A stretch of DNA of 64,000 nucleotides from Vibrio japonicus (GTDB lineage: Bacteria > Pseudomonadota > Gammaproteobacteria > Enterobacterales > Vibrionaceae): NCBI RefSeq assembly GCF_024582835.1, contig NZ_CP102096.1, forward strand, positions 2,170,001 to 2,234,000, read 5' to 3'. Both the position numbers and the translations under genes were made by a program. Under the pieces are notes generated by a model. It did not search any database. It was not told where the DNA came from and saw only the letters and a list, made by a program, of their open reading frames with translations. Positions within the stretch are counted from its first letter, which is position 1; each line of letters starts with the position of its first letter. This document shows positions 40,895 to 49,327 of the stretch, in pieces.

Positions 40895-41620
40895 ATGAAA
40901 AAGCATACTTTATCTGGCTTATTGGCACTATCAATACTGGTTGGCTGTTCTAGCAGCGAAGAGGTTGTTCCGGATGTACCACCATCTGAACTTTACTCAG
41001 AAGCACAACTTTCGCTTCAAAGTGGTAACTGGTTATCTGCCATCAGTCAGCTTGAGGCTTTAGACTCTCGCTATCCTTTTGGTGCTTACTCTGGACAAGT
41101 CCAATTAGACCTTATCTACGCTTACTATAAGAATGATGATCTCGCTTTAGGTTTGGCAACTATTGAACGATTTACACGCCTAAATCCAACTCACGAGAAA
41201 CTGGATTGGGTTCTTTACATGCGTGGCCTGACCCACATGGCACAAGATCGAAACTTTATGCACGATCTTTTTAATATCGATAGAGCAGATCGCGATCCAG
41301 AACCTGTGAAGAAAGCATTTTCAGACTTCAAACGTTTATTAGAACGTTATCCAAATAGTTATTATGCCCAAGACGCCCAAAAGCGTATGTATGCGCTTAA
41401 AAACCGTTTGGCGGAATATGATTTAGCGACGGCCGATTTTTACCTTCGCCGTGAAGCTTGGATTGCGGCAATTAAACGAACGCAAGAACTGCAGAAAACG
41501 TACCCTGACACAGAAGCCGCACGCAAATCATTAAAAATCCAACTTGCTGCCTATAAAGAATTAGGATTGAAAGATGCGGTTGCAAATACAGAGAAGCTAA
41601 TTGAGTTAAATCCTCTGTAA
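40895..41620 (+). CDS. bamD: BamD, outer-membrane assembly lipoprotein
   Basis: A 241-residue lipoprotein: signal peptide with lipobox LVGCSSS (Cys at about 19), then five TPR-like helical repeats, including LSLQSGNWLSAISQLEAL and ERYPNSYYAQDAQKRMYAL. BamD is the essential partner of BamA in beta-barrel insertion. The frame is open upstream to 40790, but ATG 40895 gives a proper signal peptide. Divergent from rluD. Confidence 0.95.
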   Translation: MKKHTLSGLLALSILVGCSSSEEVVPDVPPSELYSEAQLSLQSGNWLSAISQLEALDSRYPFGAYSGQVQLDLIYAYYKNDDLALGLATIERFTRLNPTHEKLDWVLYMRGLTHMAQDRNFMHDLFNIDRADRDPEPVKKAFSDFKRLLERYPNSYYAQDAQKRMYALKNRLAEYDLATADFYLRREAWIAAIKRTQELQKTYPDTEAARKSLKIQLAAYKELGLKDAVANTEKLIELNPL

Positions 41621-41644
41621 CACCTGAGTTTTGATTATTCCTCG

Positions 41645-41673
41645 AAAGCCGCCGATGACATGGCGGCTTTTTT
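41645..41673 (+). terminator. bamD terminator
   Basis: AAAGCCGCC (41645-41653) pairs with GGCGGCTTT (41662-41670), followed by a T-run. Confidence 0.93.
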
Positions 41674-42134
41674 GTGTCGCTTATTCATCCAAACACATCC
41701 TAGCTCGACCCTGCATCTTTCGCTCGAGACAAATCGAGCAACTATCCAGTAAACGTGATCAAGTAAAAGCAAGAATGTATAGAACGTTTAGATAGGTCTG
41801 AAAAAGGAAGAGAATAGCTAAATGATGGCGTGCTGAATATTTTGGAAGAAAACTCACATTTTCAATTGGTTAAGTGACGAGCAATACGTTTTATTAAGCC
41901 GAGCCACAGCCCTAAAAAGTAGAATATTTTTAGTAGCTTACTCTTCCCAATCTAATGAGTTTTTTGCTCAAAACAAGCTTTTTCATCCAACAACACCGTT
42001 ACTCTTTGAGTTAGATCACGTTTGAATTTAGTCACTCAAACACCCCGCGAAATAATGATCTATGTCACGTTATTTTGCATGAAGATGGGTAATCTGGAGT
42101 TAACCCATGAGGGATGACACAGAGGAAAACATTT
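41674..42134 (+). other. Long upstream region of raiA without a gene
   Basis: 461 AT-rich bases with no supported frame. It contains short stems (GCTCGA/TCGAGC at 41722-41739; CTAAAAA/TTTTTAG at about 41913-41934), two CRP-like half-symmetric sites near 41999-42020 and 42049-42070, and an ATGGGTAA/TTAACCCAT stem at 42084-42109 just before raiA. I see no clear small-RNA terminator. Confidence 0.5.
41999..42070 (+). promoter_or_regulatory. Two possible CRP sites upstream of raiA
   Basis: TTTGAGTTAGATCACG (from about 42002) and AATGATCTATGTCACG (from about 42052) each match the right half TCACA well and the left half TGTGA poorly. The spacing is about 50 bases. A match by eye only. Confidence 0.3.
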
Positions 42135-42470
42135 ATGAAAGTAAACATCACTGGTAAAAACATCGACATCACCTCTGCAATCCGCACTCATATTGAGAGC
42201 AAATTTAAAAAGCTGGAAAAGTGGCAAGTAGACATCATTGGTTGTCAGGCAACCTTCAGTGAGGAACCGAATAAACAGAAGAAATTTGAGGCGGTTATCA
42301 CTGTACCTAAAGGTCAACTTATCGCATCCGCTTCACATGAAGATTTATACGCTGCCGTTAACGAGGTAGAACAGAAACTAGAACGTCAGCTAAACAAACT
42401 ACGCCATAAGCCTGAAGCTCGCCGCGCTGATAAGCCTGAGCTTGAAGAGACCGAAGTAGAAACGGAATAA
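42135..42470 (+). CDS. raiA: RaiA/YfiA, ribosome-associated inhibitor (short HPF family)
   Basis: A 111-residue HPF/RaiA-family protein: MKVNITGKNIDITSAIRTHIESKF, conserved SASHEDLYAAVNEVEQKLERQL, then an acidic C-terminal tail (KPELEETEVETE) like that of YfiA, which blocks 100S dimer formation. It binds the 30S decoding site in stationary phase or cold. ATG 42135 has GAGGAAAA upstream; an ATG-like start seven codons earlier lacks one. It precedes pheL-pheA, the E. coli arrangement. Confidence 0.93.
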   Translation: MKVNITGKNIDITSAIRTHIESKFKKLEKWQVDIIGCQATFSEEPNKQKKFEAVITVPKGQLIASASHEDLYAAVNEVEQKLERQLNKLRHKPEARRADKPELEETEVETE

Positions 42471-42506
42471 ACTCTACCAAATTAGGATATTTGCAGAGGA
42501 ATCAGT

Positions 42507-42534
42507 AATAGCGCCGGAAAGGCGCTATTTTTTT
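42507..42534 (+). terminator. raiA terminator
   Basis: AATAGCGCC-GGAAA-GGCGCTATT hairpin followed by seven T. Confidence 0.95.
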
Positions 42535-42595
42535 GCTTGACGCCCCGTAAACGGTTGCTTATTGTGGTTTGAGTTTCACGATAAAGTAACAATTT

Positions 42596-42643
42596 ATGAA
42601 CCATACAACCCTGTTCTTTTTTGACTTCTTTTTTCTCCACTAG
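42596..42643 (+). CDS. pheL: PheL, phenylalanine operon leader peptide
   Basis: A 15-residue frame, MNHTTLFFFDFFFLH, with six Phe codons in two runs. It sits between the raiA terminator and the attenuator of pheA. Ribosome stalling at the Phe codons when charged tRNA-Phe is scarce should favour the antiterminator. It is much like the enteric pheL peptide. Confidence 0.93.
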   Translation: MNHTTLFFFDFFFLH

Positions 42644-42716
42644 GTCTGGAGGCTCTCTCGTTTTCGAAAGATAAGTCAAAAACGAACAGAAAGCCTCCCA
42701 ACGGGAGGTTTTTTTA
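42644..42716 (+). promoter_or_regulatory. pheA attenuator (antiterminator and terminator)
   Basis: The terminator is CCTCCC-AAC-GGGAGG at 42694-42708 plus a T7 run. GGAGGCT at 42648-42654 just after the pheL stop can pair with AGCCTCC at 42692-42698 to form the competing antiterminator, and TCGTTTTCG / CAAAAACGA segments form an intermediate stem. This is classical translation-coupled attenuation. Confidence 0.88.
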
Positions 42717-42732
42717 TTTTAAGGAATACAGG

Positions 42733-43911
42733 ATGACTGAACAAAAATACTCGCTTGAAGAAATTCGTTTAAGGTTAAATGAGCTCGATGACCAACTATT
42801 AAGGCTACTATCTGAGCGCAGAAAGATGAGTATTGAAGTAGCAAAAAGTAAAGTTCAGACGTCAAAACCAGTCCGAGATGCCGCCCGAGAACAGCAACTA
42901 TTGGTGAAGCTTATTAATGCAGGAAAAGATAAGTACGACCTTGATGCCCAATACATCACTAAACTTTTCCATACCATTATCGAAGACTCTGTCCTCCTTC
43001 AGCAGGGATATTTACAGAACCTCGCCAACCCTGAGTTAAGCCGCAAACCATTAGCACGTGTTGCGTTTCTTGGTGCGAGAGGTTCATATTCTCACCTAGC
43101 GAGCAGAGAATTCTTCAGCCGTAAAAACACTGAACTCGTCGAATTGAACTGTGACCATTTTAAAGAGGTCGCCAATACCGTTGAGTCTGGCCACGCAGAC
43201 TACGGCGTGCTTCCAATAGAGAACACAAGTTCTGGCTCAATTAATGAAGTTTACGACCTTCTACAACACACCACGTTATACATTGTTGGGGAATTAACGC
43301 TGCCGATTGAACACTGTTTGGTAGCCACATCTGAGCTACGTTTAGAAGACCTAAAAACCTTGTACTCTCACCCGCAACCCCACCAGCAATGCAGTGAGTT
43401 TTTGAGCAAACTTAAAGGTGTGAAACTAGAATCTTGTGCAAGCACAGCCGATGCTATGAAAAAAGTAAAAGAGCTAAACCGCGACGACGTAGCCGCAATA
43501 GGCAATGCATCAAGCGGGAAGCTATATGGTTTGCAGTCTATCCAAGGCAATATTGCTAATCAGACAGAAAACCATACACGCTTTATTGTGGTAGCGCGTA
43601 AACCCGTCGAAGTTTCATCACAAATCCCAGCAAAGACAACACTGATCATGTCAACCTCTCAAGAGGCAGGCTCTTTGGTAGAGACCTTATTAGTCCTTCA
43701 AAGATATGGCATTAACATGATGAAACTAGAGTCGCGCCCTATTATGGGGAACCCTTGGGAAGAGATGTTCTACGTCGATCTTGAAGCTCACTTAGATTCT
43801 GATGAGATGCAACGAGCGATAAGTGAACTCACGAAAATTACTAAACACTTAAAAGTGCTTGGCTGCTACCCGAGAGAAAATGTACAACCCACTCAGGTTA
43901 AATTGCCGTAA
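42733..43911 (+). CDS. pheA: PheA, chorismate mutase / prephenate dehydratase
   Basis: A 392-residue bifunctional enzyme (P-protein). AroQ chorismate mutase is at about 5-90 (LNELDDQLLRLLSERRKMSIEVAKSK). Prephenate dehydratase is at about 105-285 (VAFLGARGSYSHLA, LPIENTSSGSINEVYDLL). The ACT domain from about 298 has the Phe-binding ESRP motif. It converts chorismate to phenylpyruvate and should be feedback inhibited by Phe. It lies directly behind pheL and its attenuator, with AAGGA before the ATG. Confidence 0.97.
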   Translation: MTEQKYSLEEIRLRLNELDDQLLRLLSERRKMSIEVAKSKVQTSKPVRDAAREQQLLVKLINAGKDKYDLDAQYITKLFHTIIEDSVLLQQGYLQNLANPELSRKPLARVAFLGARGSYSHLASREFFSRKNTELVELNCDHFKEVANTVESGHADYGVLPIENTSSGSINEVYDLLQHTTLYIVGELTLPIEHCLVATSELRLEDLKTLYSHPQPHQQCSEFLSKLKGVKLESCASTADAMKKVKELNRDDVAAIGNASSGKLYGLQSIQGNIANQTENHTRFIVVARKPVEVSSQIPAKTTLIMSTSQEAGSLVETLLVLQRYGINMMKLESRPIMGNPWEEMFYVDLEAHLDSDEMQRAISELTKITKHLKVLGCYPRENVQPTQVKLP

Positions 43912-43965
43912 TACCAGCACAATGAATTCAACCGCAGCCCAAACCGACCACGTAAGGATTTATCG

Positions 43966-44499
43966 ATGCCAGTGAAGAAAGTTGTCGTCGCTTCGCTTAA
44001 CCCAGCTAAGATTAACGCTGTAAAAAGTGCATTCATAGCAACGTTTCATCAAGAGAATTTTGAGTTTGTTGGTGTGAGTGTTGCAAGTGGCGTAGCCGAT
44101 CAACCGATGAGCAATAGTGAAACACACCGTGGTGCGCTAAATCGAGTAAAAAATGCAAAGTGCCACCTGCCCGATGCTGACTACTATGTCGGGTTAGAAG
44201 CCGGTATCGAAGAAAACGTTACCTTTGCATGGATGGTCATTGAAACAGACACACACCGAGGAGAGTCTCGCTCGGCCAGTTTGATGCTCCCACCGATTGT
44301 CATTGAGAAGTTGCCTAATGCGAATGAGTTAGGTGATGTCATGGATGAAGTGTTTGGGACAGACAATATCAAGCAAAAAGGTGGCGCGATAAGTTTACTT
44401 ACGCAAGATCAGCTCACTCGAAGCAGTGTGTATCACCAAGCTCTCATTCTTGCTCTTATCCCATTCACTAATCCAGAGCATTTCCCATCAAATCTGTAG
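43966..44499 (+). CDS. yjjX: YjjX-family inosine/xanthosine triphosphatase
   Basis: A 177-residue DUF84/ITPase-like protein: VVVASLNPAKINAVKSAF at the N-terminus, SGVADQPMSNSETHRGALNR, and YYVGLEAGIE. The family hydrolyses ITP and XTP to protect nucleotide pools; a Vibrio homologue has been characterised structurally as far as I recall. AAGGA precedes the ATG, 54 bases after pheA. It converges with trpR. Confidence 0.92.
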   Translation: MPVKKVVVASLNPAKINAVKSAFIATFHQENFEFVGVSVASGVADQPMSNSETHRGALNRVKNAKCHLPDADYYVGLEAGIEENVTFAWMVIETDTHRGESRSASLMLPPIVIEKLPNANELGDVMDEVFGTDNIKQKGGAISLLTQDQLTRSSVYHQALILALIPFTNPEHFPSNL

Positions 44500-44560
44500 A
44501 TTAGAAACGAGGAAAAGAACGATAAGAATCGTTTGATAATTATCATCCTCATAAAAATAG

Positions 44561-44585
44561 AAAAGGTGCCAATGGCACCTTATTT
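44561..44585. terminator. Bidirectional terminator yjjX / trpR
   Basis: AAGGTGCC-AAT-GGCACCTT (44563-44581) flanked by A- and T-rich tracts. The trpR stop codon lies within its edge, so one hairpin serves both convergent genes. Confidence 0.85.
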
Positions 44586-44876
44586 TCTTTCCAGCAATTG
44601 CGCAATCTCACTCTTCTCGTCATCCGATTTTGACTTCAGCTCGTTTGAGCCTCGAGTGATAGTTGCAACCCCAACCCCAAGTAACTGACTGATTTGCCTC
44701 TGAGAAAGCTCACCTTTTAGTAATTCACGAAAAATATTTACGCGTGATATCAACGATTCTCTCTCATCTGGACTTAACAGCATGGTCAGTAGCATTTCAT
44801 GCTGATCTGACTCAGTGCTACTTTTAACTAAATCCAAAATTTGTTGCCACTCAGTGTACTCGGGTTTGGTCGCCAT
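44580..44876 (-). CDS. trpR: TrpR, trp operon repressor
   Basis: A 98-residue repressor with the TrpR core: LLTMLLSPDERESLISRVNIFRELLKGELSQRQISQLLGVGVATITRGSN-type sequence, where the HTH is QRQISQLLGVGVATITRGSN. With L-tryptophan it represses trp genes. It starts 18 bases after slt with GGAGAG upstream, so slt-trpR is a two-gene unit as in E. coli. Confidence 0.96.
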   Translation of the reverse strand: MATKPEYTEWQQILDLVKSSTESDQHEMLLTMLLSPDERESLISRVNIFRELLKGELSQRQISQLLGVGVATITRGSNELKSKSDDEKSEIAQLLERK

Positions 44877-44894
44877 ACTCTCCGCCTAAGGCTA

Positions 44895-46847
44895 TCAATA
44901 CCTGGTGTTGATTTCATGTTGATTTAGGAAAGCGCCATCAACACCCATCAGGTCTCTGTAATAGGTTTCAAACATCAAGATATTTTGGACATACCCACGA
45001 GTCTCATTAAATGGAATTGCTTCAATAAATGAATAAGCATCCAATTGACCTTGAGTACGATTACGCCATGTTTTTACTCGATGCGGACCCGCATTATACG
45101 CAGCAAGAGCAAAAATTCGATTGTTATCGTACTGCTCCAGTAGCCCTTTGAGATAATGACTGCCTATTTCAATGTTTTTGCCTACCTCGAAGAGTTCGTT
45201 ACTGCCACTGTAGTTAATCTCATACTTACGAGCGGTGTATTTCGCTGTTGAAGGCATAATCTGCATGATACCTCGCGCACCAACTGGCGACTTGGCTTCC
45301 ACATCCAATGCGCTTTCCTGACGAGCTAACGACATGAGAGTAATAGGATCTATGCTGTGCTTTTCCCCATAAAAATTGAACCACTTATGGTGAGCAATCG
45401 GAAATCTCAGCTGCATGTTATCCCACATTTTTGCTTCAATCGTCGCAGTCACCGACAGGTTATGCCAGTTCTTATAAGAAGCGTAAGCAGCGAGCATCTC
45501 TTTTTGGTTTTCATCCACTTTTGACAGTAACCAACGCCATTCACTTTTTGCGGCTGCTATTTTGTCTCGCTCAACCAGTTCTTCAATACGCGCCAAAGAA
45601 CGCATGAAAGGCTGAATAGACTGCTTATCCAATTGAATGGTTGTTACCGGATAATTGATAGAACGCTTAACTTCTTTGGCTGCTGCAACACTATAGAAGT
45701 TTCGTTGACCGACCAAAGCCTCTAGACGCTGCTGGCCTTCTAGAGTTTTTCCGGTGGCCAATTCACTTCTGCCTAACCAATACTGCCAACGCAATGACTG
45801 CTTCGGCTCTTCAGGAAGAAGGCTTATCCATTTCTTTACGCCTTTCCAATCAGCATGTTGAATCGAAAGCCGGATTCGCCTCTCAAGCAAAGAGACATTA
45901 CCCGTGGTTGCAATTTTGCTGTCTCGCCACTTGATTAGTGCGCGATTATTAGTATTGATGAGTCGAAACGCGATGTAGTCAGCTAGGCTTTGCTCATCCG
46001 ATGCTGTCAGCTTTTGTGCTGTAGCCACCTGCGTCAATTTGCTCTGTGCTAATACAACATTTTGACGAGCCAACTTTTGTAACGCCAATTTAGTTTGCTG
46101 CTGGTAGAAAGATGTTTGAGGATGCTGTTGAGCAAATTCCAACACTGTTTCAGGCTTATCGAACAGAGCCTTCATTTCAATCGCTTGCTGCTTCGCTTCT
46201 TTACTCGCAAGAAGTTTAGCCAAGTACCCCATCATTGAACCGTTACGAGACTCAAACGAGAGTAACATCCGCCCAATTATGTGCTCATCTGTTCGCAACC
46301 CAGCGTCATTCCAAGCACCAAACAATGAATCACAAGCCTCTGAAACACTGCCACCAGATTGCCACAACAGCTCAGCCCCTTTAAACGCCTCTGCTTTGTT
46401 ACCTTGCTTATAAAGCGCAGTGTAATAATGACACTGATAAGTTTCGCCTTTTGGTACTGTTGTCTGGAATTCCAGTAACGTCTTCCACTGGTTCGTTCTC
46501 GCTAAGCTACTGAGATAAGGTGCACTGATGCGAGCTGAAAACGGGAAGTCTTTGTGAGACTGCATAAACTGCTCAACTTCCTTTGGCGAGCGCTGTGATA
46601 GATCAACCAAAAAAGCGCGATAATCAACGTAAGGCGTCAGGGGATAATCAGAAATTTGGCCACGAATCTCCTGATATTTATCAATTTGTTTGTGGTCTAG
46701 GTATTCCTGCGCTTGATCATAAACCTCTCTTTGATGAGAGAGATTCGTCGCCATTGAAGATGTGGCATAGCCCGCGCTGCAAACCATCGAGGCAACCACA
46801 GCCAGCGATGAAGGAATGCGATGCAGCGACTTTGAAAACGTCAACAT
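44895..46847 (-). CDS. slt: Slt, soluble lytic murein transglycosylase
   Basis: A 650-residue periplasmic enzyme: signal peptide (about 1-30, ending in an Ala-rich region), a long alpha-helical U-domain, and the C-terminal lysozyme-like domain with catalytic Glu in SLARQESALDVEAKSPVGA and GIMQIMPSTA, plus AAYNAGPHRVKTW. It cleaves glycan strands to 1,6-anhydro muropeptides, which feed the recycling genes nagZ, anmK and murQ elsewhere in this window. ATG 46847 with AGGAAG is preferred to an in-frame TTG upstream. Confidence 0.95.
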   Translation of the reverse strand: MLTFSKSLHRIPSSLAVVASMVCSAGYATSSMATNLSHQREVYDQAQEYLDHKQIDKYQEIRGQISDYPLTPYVDYRAFLVDLSQRSPKEVEQFMQSHKDFPFSARISAPYLSSLARTNQWKTLLEFQTTVPKGETYQCHYYTALYKQGNKAEAFKGAELLWQSGGSVSEACDSLFGAWNDAGLRTDEHIIGRMLLSFESRNGSMMGYLAKLLASKEAKQQAIEMKALFDKPETVLEFAQQHPQTSFYQQQTKLALQKLARQNVVLAQSKLTQVATAQKLTASDEQSLADYIAFRLINTNNRALIKWRDSKIATTGNVSLLERRIRLSIQHADWKGVKKWISLLPEEPKQSLRWQYWLGRSELATGKTLEGQQRLEALVGQRNFYSVAAAKEVKRSINYPVTTIQLDKQSIQPFMRSLARIEELVERDKIAAAKSEWRWLLSKVDENQKEMLAAYASYKNWHNLSVTATIEAKMWDNMQLRFPIAHHKWFNFYGEKHSIDPITLMSLARQESALDVEAKSPVGARGIMQIMPSTAKYTARKYEINYSGSNELFEVGKNIEIGSHYLKGLLEQYDNNRIFALAAYNAGPHRVKTWRNRTQGQLDAYSFIEAIPFNETRGYVQNILMFETYYRDLMGVDGAFLNQHEINTRY

Positions 46848-47111
46848 GGTGGATTGTCTTCCTATTGAGAACAATTGAACGAACTGCTAAATGTGAGTTC
46901 ATTCTACGTATCGCAATCATTGCCAGTAAAGCAATTGAATGTAAATTCACACAACTGTGACAGTTGCCCTGATTTACCCTATCTAATAAATACAAAACTA
47001 TTGATAGGCGCTATTAATTTGACCACATACACTCTTTAGGGAGTAACAAACGTGGCTGGCTTGGTATAAAATAGTCGTTTACGTGAATTGAAATTTTAGG
47101 AACGATCGGCA

Positions 47112-48779
47112 ATGGCTGAATACGTATATACCATGTCGCGGGTGAGCAAAATTGTTCCACCTAAGCGTCAAATTCTGAAAGACATCTCTCTGAGCTTTTT
47201 CCCTGGTGCAAAAATTGGTGTTTTAGGTCTAAACGGTGCAGGTAAATCTACCCTTCTACGCATCATGGCAGGCATCGATACTGACATTGATGGCGAAGCA
47301 CGCCCACAGCCAGGCTTGAACGTAGGTTACTTGCCACAGGAGCCGGTTCTTGACGAATCAAAGACCGTCCGTGAGATCGTAGAAGAAGCGGTATCAGACG
47401 TAGCTGGTGCGCTGAAACGTCTGGATGAAGTATATGCGGCTTACGCTGAAGAAGGTGCTGATTTCGATGCGCTAGCTAAAGAGCAAGGTGAACTTGAAGC
47501 GCTGATTCAAGCGAAAGATGGTCACAACCTCGATAATGCGCTAGAGCGCGCTGCTGATGCACTTCGTCTTCCAGAGTGGGATCAAAAGATCCAACACCTA
47601 TCTGGTGGTGAGCGTCGCCGTGTTGCTATCTGTCGTTTGCTTCTAGAAAAACCAGACATGCTACTGCTAGACGAACCAACCAACCACCTGGATGCAGAAT
47701 CCGTTGCTTGGCTAGAACGCTTCTTGGTTGATTACTCAGGTACCGTTGTTGCGATCACCCACGACCGTTACTTCCTAGATAACGCTGCTGGCTGGATTCT
47801 TGAACTTGACCGTGGTGAAGGTATTCCATGGGAAGGCAACTACACCTCTTGGCTAGAGCAGAAAGATGCACGTCTACAACAAGAAGCATCACAAGAGAGC
47901 GCTCGTCAAAAGACCATCGAGAAAGAACTTGAGTGGGTACGTAAGAACCCTAAAGGTCGCCAAGCAAAATCTAAAGCGCGTATGGCTCGCTTTGAAGAAC
48001 TGCAAAACACTGATCACCAGAAGCGTAACGAAACGAACGAACTGTTTATCCCGCCAGGTGAGCGTTTGGGTGACAAAGTAATTGAAGTCAATAACCTGAC
48101 GAAATCGTTCGATGGCCGCGTTCTGATTGATGACCTGTCTTTCAGCATGCCGAAAGGTGCAATCGTCGGTATCATCGGTGCCAACGGTGCGGGTAAATCG
48201 ACTCTGTTCAAGATGCTAAGTGGCACTGAACAGCCGGATTCAGGCACCATCGAAATGGGCGATACAGTGAAACTGGCATCTGTTGAGCAGTTCCGTGACT
48301 CAATGAACGACAAGAACACGGTATTCCAAGAGATCTCTGAAGGCGCTGATATCATCAAGATCAACAACTTCGAAATCCCTGCACGTGCCTACTGTTCACG
48401 TTTCAACTTTAAAGGCTCAGATCAACAGAAAATCATTGGTGAGCTTTCTGGTGGTGAGCGTAACCGTGTACACCTTGCAAAACTGCTTAAAGCTGGCGGT
48501 AACGTACTGCTACTCGACGAACCAACCAACGACCTTGATGTTGAAACACTACGTGCGCTAGAAGAAGCACTGCTGGAGTTCCCTGGTTGTGCAATGGTTA
48601 TCTCGCACGACCGTTGGTTCCTAGACCGTATTGCTACGCACATCATCGACTACCGTGATGAAGGTCAGGTTAACTTCTACGAAGGTAACTACACCGAATA
48701 CATGGAATGGTTGAAGAAGACTCTCGGCCCTGAGGCTGCAGAGCCACACCGTATCAAATATAAGCGTATCGCAAAATAA
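47112..48779 (+). CDS. ettA: EttA, energy-dependent translational throttle (ABC-F)
   Basis: A 555-residue ABC-F ATPase with two nucleotide-binding domains: Walker A GLNGAGKST (about 38-46) and GANGAGKST (about 356-364), signatures LSGGERRR and LSGGERNR, and the linker with ARMARFEEL between them. EttA binds the ribosomal E site and gates the first elongation step according to ADP/ATP. Biased codons suggest high expression. A TATAAA-type -10 lies about 45 bases upstream. Confidence 0.96.
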   Translation: MAEYVYTMSRVSKIVPPKRQILKDISLSFFPGAKIGVLGLNGAGKSTLLRIMAGIDTDIDGEARPQPGLNVGYLPQEPVLDESKTVREIVEEAVSDVAGALKRLDEVYAAYAEEGADFDALAKEQGELEALIQAKDGHNLDNALERAADALRLPEWDQKIQHLSGGERRRVAICRLLLEKPDMLLLDEPTNHLDAESVAWLERFLVDYSGTVVAITHDRYFLDNAAGWILELDRGEGIPWEGNYTSWLEQKDARLQQEASQESARQKTIEKELEWVRKNPKGRQAKSKARMARFEELQNTDHQKRNETNELFIPPGERLGDKVIEVNNLTKSFDGRVLIDDLSFSMPKGAIVGIIGANGAGKSTLFKMLSGTEQPDSGTIEMGDTVKLASVEQFRDSMNDKNTVFQEISEGADIIKINNFEIPARAYCSRFNFKGSDQQKIIGELSGGERNRVHLAKLLKAGGNVLLLDEPTNDLDVETLRALEEALLEFPGCAMVISHDRWFLDRIATHIIDYRDEGQVNFYEGNYTEYMEWLKKTLGPEAAEPHRIKYKRIAK

Positions 48780-48797
48780 TACGCTTGAATTTCGTTC

Positions 48798-48826
48798 AAA
48801 AGCCGCTTAACTTAGCGGCTTTTTTT
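48798..48826 (+). terminator. ettA terminator
   Basis: AAAAGCCGCT (48798-48807) pairs with AGCGGCTTTT (48814-48823), followed by a T-run. Confidence 0.93.
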
Positions 48827-48945
48827 GGTATATTGCTCTACGTGAAATTAAGTTATCGTTCTATCAATATTGAGAATTAAGAACAAATCCGCATTGTGGC
48901 TATGCTTATTCTGATACTGTTAGCCATCAAATGAGGAGAAGAGCT

Positions 48946-49317
48946 ATGATTGAACGACGCCGTTTCTCACGTATTGTGTATCTCGCGCAGGCTGAAATGA
49001 GTCAAGGGTCAAACACGATCAATGCGACTATTTATGATCTCTCCTTGCACGGGCTGCTACTGATGAGCGATCAATCTTCTGAACTCAATGAGTCGGAACA
49101 AGTGAATGTAACGTTTACGCTTTCTGAAAGCGATGTCACGATCCAACTAATAGCGAATATTGTTGGAGTTAATAACAATATGATTCGTCTAAGTATTGAT
49201 CATATTGATATTGAAAGTATCGGACACCTAAAACGTTTAGTTGAATTAAATGTAGGAAACGACGAGCTTCTTCATAGGGATATCGAGAGTTTGTCTGATC
49301 TGGGTGAATACACCTAA
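48946..49317 (+). CDS. PilZ-domain protein (putative c-di-GMP receptor)
   Basis: A 123-residue stand-alone PilZ domain. Both c-di-GMP motifs are present: RxxxR as RRFSR at residues 5-9 and (D/N)xSxxG as DLSLHG near 33-38. ATG 48946 has an AGGAGAAG site. From gene order it may correspond to a V. cholerae Plz protein. It overlaps or nearly touches the start of the M23 peptidase gene, suggesting a functional link to the cell wall. Confidence 0.88.
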   Translation: MIERRRFSRIVYLAQAEMSQGSNTINATIYDLSLHGLLLMSDQSSELNESEQVNVTFTLSESDVTIQLIANIVGVNNNMIRLSIDHIDIESIGHLKRLVELNVGNDELLHRDIESLSDLGEYT

Positions 49318-49327
49318 CGAAAATAGT

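Noticed and set aside
44535..44553. A Fur-box-like sequence (TTTGATAATTATCATCC)
   Set aside because: It lies between the 3' ends of two convergent genes, where no promoter is expected, and matches only partly.
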